DNA of 7,156 nucleotides from an uncultured Treponema sp. (GTDB lineage Bacteria > Spirochaetota > Spirochaetia > Treponematales > Treponemataceae): assembly GCA_946403565.1 (NCBI GenBank), contig CAMJAJ010000059.1, positions 1 to 7,156 on the forward strand, written 5' to 3'. A model generated the notes under the pieces. It saw only the letters and a program-made list of their open reading frames with translations, had not been told where the DNA came from and searched no databases. Position 1 is the stretch's first letter. Every line of letters starts with the position of its first letter. The position numbers and the translations under genes are program-made. Positions 5,450 through 7,156 of the stretch are shown piece by piece.

Positions 5450-6577
5450 TTAAAAAACGATCCGCATGCTGAGCGCGGCCGACGGAATCTTCGTGTGGAA
5501 GTCAAAGTCGCCGCTCGCCGTCAGGTTGAAGTGCCCGATGTCCAGGCCGACACCGCCGTACAGCTGGGGCCGTATGCTTTCGGTGAACTTGCAGTTGGAA
5601 CCGCCCGAGAACTCGGTCGGCAGGATTCCCCACTGCTGGGCCATGTTGATGTAGCTGGACTCGCCGGTGTAGATCTCGTTCCAGTTGACGTCGATGTTCC
5701 AGTCGGAGCTGGCCTGGGTAAGGGCCGCCCGCGCCCCGATGAACGGAACCAGGACGGCGACCTGGATGGAATACTGCGCGTCGATCTTGAAGGTGGCGGC
5801 CTTGTAGGTGAGGGAGGCCGACGCATCGTCGTCCGTTATGGCGATGCCGCCCTTGGAATAGTAGAAGCCGGCCCCCAGCGCCAGAATCGAATTGAGCGGG
5901 CCCTGCTTTATCAGCGGATAGCGGACGTCAAAACCAAAGTTGTAGAACTCCATGGAGAAGCTGTTGAAGACATCCGAAACCCCGGAAATCTTCCTCGTGT
6001 CCAGCAGGGAGAAGGTAGCGCCGATGTCCACGGGGAAGACAGGCAGGCTCACCCGTGCGTCGAGGGTCACGGTGGGGAACGGAAGGGAGCTGGGGATGCC
6101 TTTCGTCTTTATGCCCAGGCTTTCGGCGGCATCGAGCAGGCTCGTGATGTTCATGAAGGAGATGCCGGTGTTCAGGCCGCCGCCGATGTGGAGCATCTGG
6201 CCCAGCCAGGCCTTGGCCCACACGTTCTGCACCATCTGGGAATCCGGCACGACGTCCACGATGGAATCGCAGAGCTTGTTCAGGCTGTCCTCGGCATCCG
6301 TGATGGGGCTGGTCGTGTTGAGTCCGTAGGACCCCAGCTTGGCGTAGGAAGAATTCACCTGGGCGGAAACGTCCCGGATGGTCTGGGCGCTAACGTTGTT
6401 GGAGACCAAGGCGTTTTCAACCGCCTCATAGTTGTCGTTGATGACCTGTACGATTTCAGCGGGCAGATTGACGGTAACCCTGGTTCCTGTACAGTCAATG
6501 AGCGTCACCGGATCTGCGTAGGCAAAAGCGGCCAGCAGGGCCGCGAACACAAGGACTACATACTTCCGTATCCTCAT
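5450..6577 (-). CDS. Outer membrane beta-barrel protein of unknown family
   Basis: 375 residues from the ATG at 6577, chosen because GGGAAGGAGG lies just upstream and because this start gives a clean signal peptide: MRIRKY, a hydrophobic core, then AAFAYA cut before DPVT (about residue 21). Residues 35-100 look helical and soluble and contain a pair of cysteines further apart (28 and about 103). From about residue 125 the protein is a series of amphipathic strands with Gly and aromatic residues (LHIGGGLNTGISFMNI, LGAGFYYSKGGIAI, PQLYGGVGLDIGHFNLTA) ending SAALSMRIVF. The C-terminal phenylalanine with alternating hydrophobic residues is the usual barrel-assembly signal of outer membrane proteins. 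It has its own promoter and terminator. A FadL-like or other spirochaete porin-like role is possible, but I cannot name the family or a substrate. An in-frame start at 6658 would lie upstream of the promoter and is unlikely. Confidence 0.82.
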   Translation of the reverse strand: MRIRKYVVLVFAALLAAFAYADPVTLIDCTGTRVTVNLPAEIVQVINDNYEAVENALVSNNVSAQTIRDVSAQVNSSYAKLGSYGLNTTSPITDAEDSLNKLCDSIVDVVPDSQMVQNVWAKAWLGQMLHIGGGLNTGISFMNITSLLDAAESLGIKTKGIPSSLPFPTVTLDARVSLPVFPVDIGATFSLLDTRKISGVSDVFNSFSMEFYNFGFDVRYPLIKQGPLNSILALGAGFYYSKGGIAITDDDASASLTYKAATFKIDAQYSIQVAVLVPFIGARAALTQASSDWNIDVNWNEIYTGESSYINMAQQWGILPTEFSGGSNCKFTESIRPQLYGGVGLDIGHFNLTASGDFDFHTKIPSAALSMRIVF

Positions 6578-6583
6578 AGCCTT

Positions 6584-6588
6584 CCTCC
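6584..6588 (-). promoter_or_regulatory. Strong ribosome binding site of the outer membrane protein gene
   Basis: GGAGG, within the purine run GGGAAGGAGGAAGG on the minus strand, lies 6 bases before the ATG at 6577. It decides the start against the longer in-frame option at 6658. Confidence 0.88.
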
Positions 6589-6614
6589 TTCCCATCTCCA
6601 CAGGGATAACAAAA

Positions 6615-6643
6615 ATTATATACCCTGCGGACGAAAAAAGCAA
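6615..6643 (-). promoter_or_regulatory. Sigma70-type promoter of the outer membrane protein gene
   Basis: On the minus strand TTGCTT (6643-6638) and a perfect TATAAT (6620-6615) are exactly 17 bases apart. The predicted start near 6608 gives a leader of about 30 bases containing the GGAGG site. This is the most consensus-like promoter in the window, suggesting high expression. Confidence 0.8.
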
Positions 6644-6710
6644 TAGAACCTGTTTCAAAAGTCGGTCGCTTCTGGAAGGGACTCAATAGAAAAGAAAGTG
6701 TCCAGAAAAC

Positions 6711-6734
6711 AAAAAAGGAGGCCCGTAGGCCTCC
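6711..6734 (-). terminator. Strong intrinsic terminator of the repeat-protein gene
   Basis: On the minus strand GGAGGCC (6734-6728), loop TACG, GGCCTCC (6723-6717) is followed by TTTTTTGTTTT. Flanking A and T bases extend the stem. It begins 21 bases after the stop at 6756 and isolates the repeat gene from the beta-barrel gene downstream. Confidence 0.92.
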
Positions 6735-6755
6735 CTTTCTTGCTATGTCCGCAGA

Positions 6756-7156
6756 TTAGTTGCAGCAGGTGCAGGTCTGCACATAGCTTGAGCTGGTGTA
6801 GCTGGAAGCCGCCGGAGCACCGGCTGTGTAGCTCGTGCTGTTGTAGGTGGAAGTCTGGGTGCTTCCATTGACAGCGCTCGTGCTGCTCTGGCTGGCAGCG
6901 ACCGGGGCACCGCGAACCGCACTCGTGCTCTCCACGACAGCAGCCTTGGAGGCTCCCGCGACGTGGCTCGTGCTCTCCACGACAGCAGCCTTGGAGGCTC
7001 CCGCGACGTGGCTCGTGCTCTCCACGACAGCAGCCTTGGAGGCTCCCGTCACGAAGCTCGCACTCTCCACGATGGCAGCCTTGGAGGCTCCCGCGACGTG
7101 GCTCGTGCTCTCCACGACAGCAGCCTTGGAGGCTCCCGCGACGTGGCTCGTGCTCT
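6756..7156 (-). CDS. C-terminal part of a 15-residue tandem repeat protein (partial, cut by the window edge)
   Basis: The reading frame is open from the window edge (7156) to the TAA at 6758-6756; the true start lies outside. An in-frame GTG at 7115 is the first codon of a repeat unit, not a start. The product is built from 15-residue units, consensus VESTSHVAGASKAAV. In the window there is one partial unit, four close copies (one VESASFVTGASKAAV variant), then three increasingly diverged units (VESTSAVRGAPVAAS, QSSTSAVNGSTQTST, YNSTSYTAGAPAASS) and a last unit YTSSSYVQTCTCCN with three cysteines. Ser/Thr/Ala/Val/Gly dominate and hydrophobic and small residues alternate, which could suit a beta-solenoid or fibrous surface protein. 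I do not recognise the family. A strong terminator follows, typical of a real gene. Location in the cell cannot be judged without the N terminus. Confidence 0.75.
   Translation of the reverse strand, partial: STSHVAGASKAAVVESTSHVAGASKAAIVESASFVTGASKAAVVESTSHVAGASKAAVVESTSHVAGASKAAVVESTSAVRGAPVAASQSSTSAVNGSTQTSTYNSTSYTAGAPAASSYTSSSYVQTCTCCN
6936..7156. repeat. 45-base tandem repeat array, about 4.9 copies in the window
   Basis: Units are 6936-6980, 6981-7025, 7026-7070, 7071-7115 and the partial 7116-7156. The first two are identical; the third differs at several bases and the fourth at a few near its low-coordinate end. The unit length is a multiple of three, so copy changes keep the reading frame. 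Further diverged units continue to 6756 at protein level. The array runs off the window edge. Confidence 0.92.

Noticed and set aside
5438..6646. Long open frame on the plus strand opposite the beta-barrel gene (about 400 codons)
   Set aside because: It mirrors a gene with signal peptide, ribosome site, promoter and terminator on the other strand. Its own translation is Gly/Val/Arg/His/Asp-rich with no domain, as expected for an antisense shadow in G+C-rich DNA.
6670..6707. Inverted repeat TTCTGGA-N24-TCCAGAA upstream of the outer membrane protein promoter
   Set aside because: Seven-base arms at this spacing are expected by chance in a 7-kb window, and it is not placed on the -35 or -10; kept only as a weak note.
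6936..7156. CRISPR-like array at the window edge
   Set aside because: The 45-base units are directly adjacent with no unique spacers, and they form an open reading frame with a 15-residue protein period.

Overview
The window reads as ordinary chromosome of a G+C-rich, Gram-negative-type bacterium with an outer membrane. My best guess is a spirochaete of the Treponema group. This is an inference from the gene mix (16S methyltransferase rsmG, a GAF/HD-GYP signalling protein, a signal-peptide beta-barrel protein, unfamiliar exported proteins), not from a diagnostic marker. There are no rRNA or tRNA genes, no CRISPR array and no insertion sequence.

Layout: one gene (56-1042, +) encodes a stand-alone TctC/Bug-type solute-binding protein. 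It converges on the rest of the window, which is all on the minus strand. A bidirectional hairpin terminator (1044-1071) separates it from a 539-residue c-di-GMP phosphodiesterase-like protein (GAF-like regions plus HD-GYP, 1132-2751). Upstream of that lies a 185-base gap with no gene. It holds an inverted repeat close to the HD-GYP start, a C-rich G-poor stretch on the transcript strand, and a 14-base tandem repeat that runs into the rsmG stop. Next comes a tight three-gene unit, read from high to low coordinates: an HExxH zinc-protease-like protein with a possible DNA-binding segment (5378-4569), an exported Ser/Ala-rich protein of unknown function (4582-3605, overlapping the first gene by 14 bases) and rsmG (3596-2937, 8 bases later). 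Further upstream is a separate gene for a signal-peptide outer-membrane beta-barrel protein (6577-5450) with a clear sigma70-type promoter and a strong ribosome binding site. The window ends inside a gene made of 15-residue repeats (45-base DNA repeats, 6756-7156), closed by a strong intrinsic terminator.

Expression: two genes (the solute-binding protein and the HExxH protein) share nearly the same promoter core, an extended -10 TGGTATACT preceded by CCGCCC. In both, the predicted transcription start falls 0-3 bases before the start codon and there is no Shine-Dalgarno sequence, so both mRNAs may be leaderless or nearly so. In the second case the -35 element lies in the loop of the terminator hairpin of the upstream beta-barrel gene.

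I see no complete new defence or mobile system. The points most worth a second look are the HExxH/possible-HTH protein and its operon with an exported protein and rsmG, the paired leaderless promoters, and the 15-residue repeat protein cut by the window edge.
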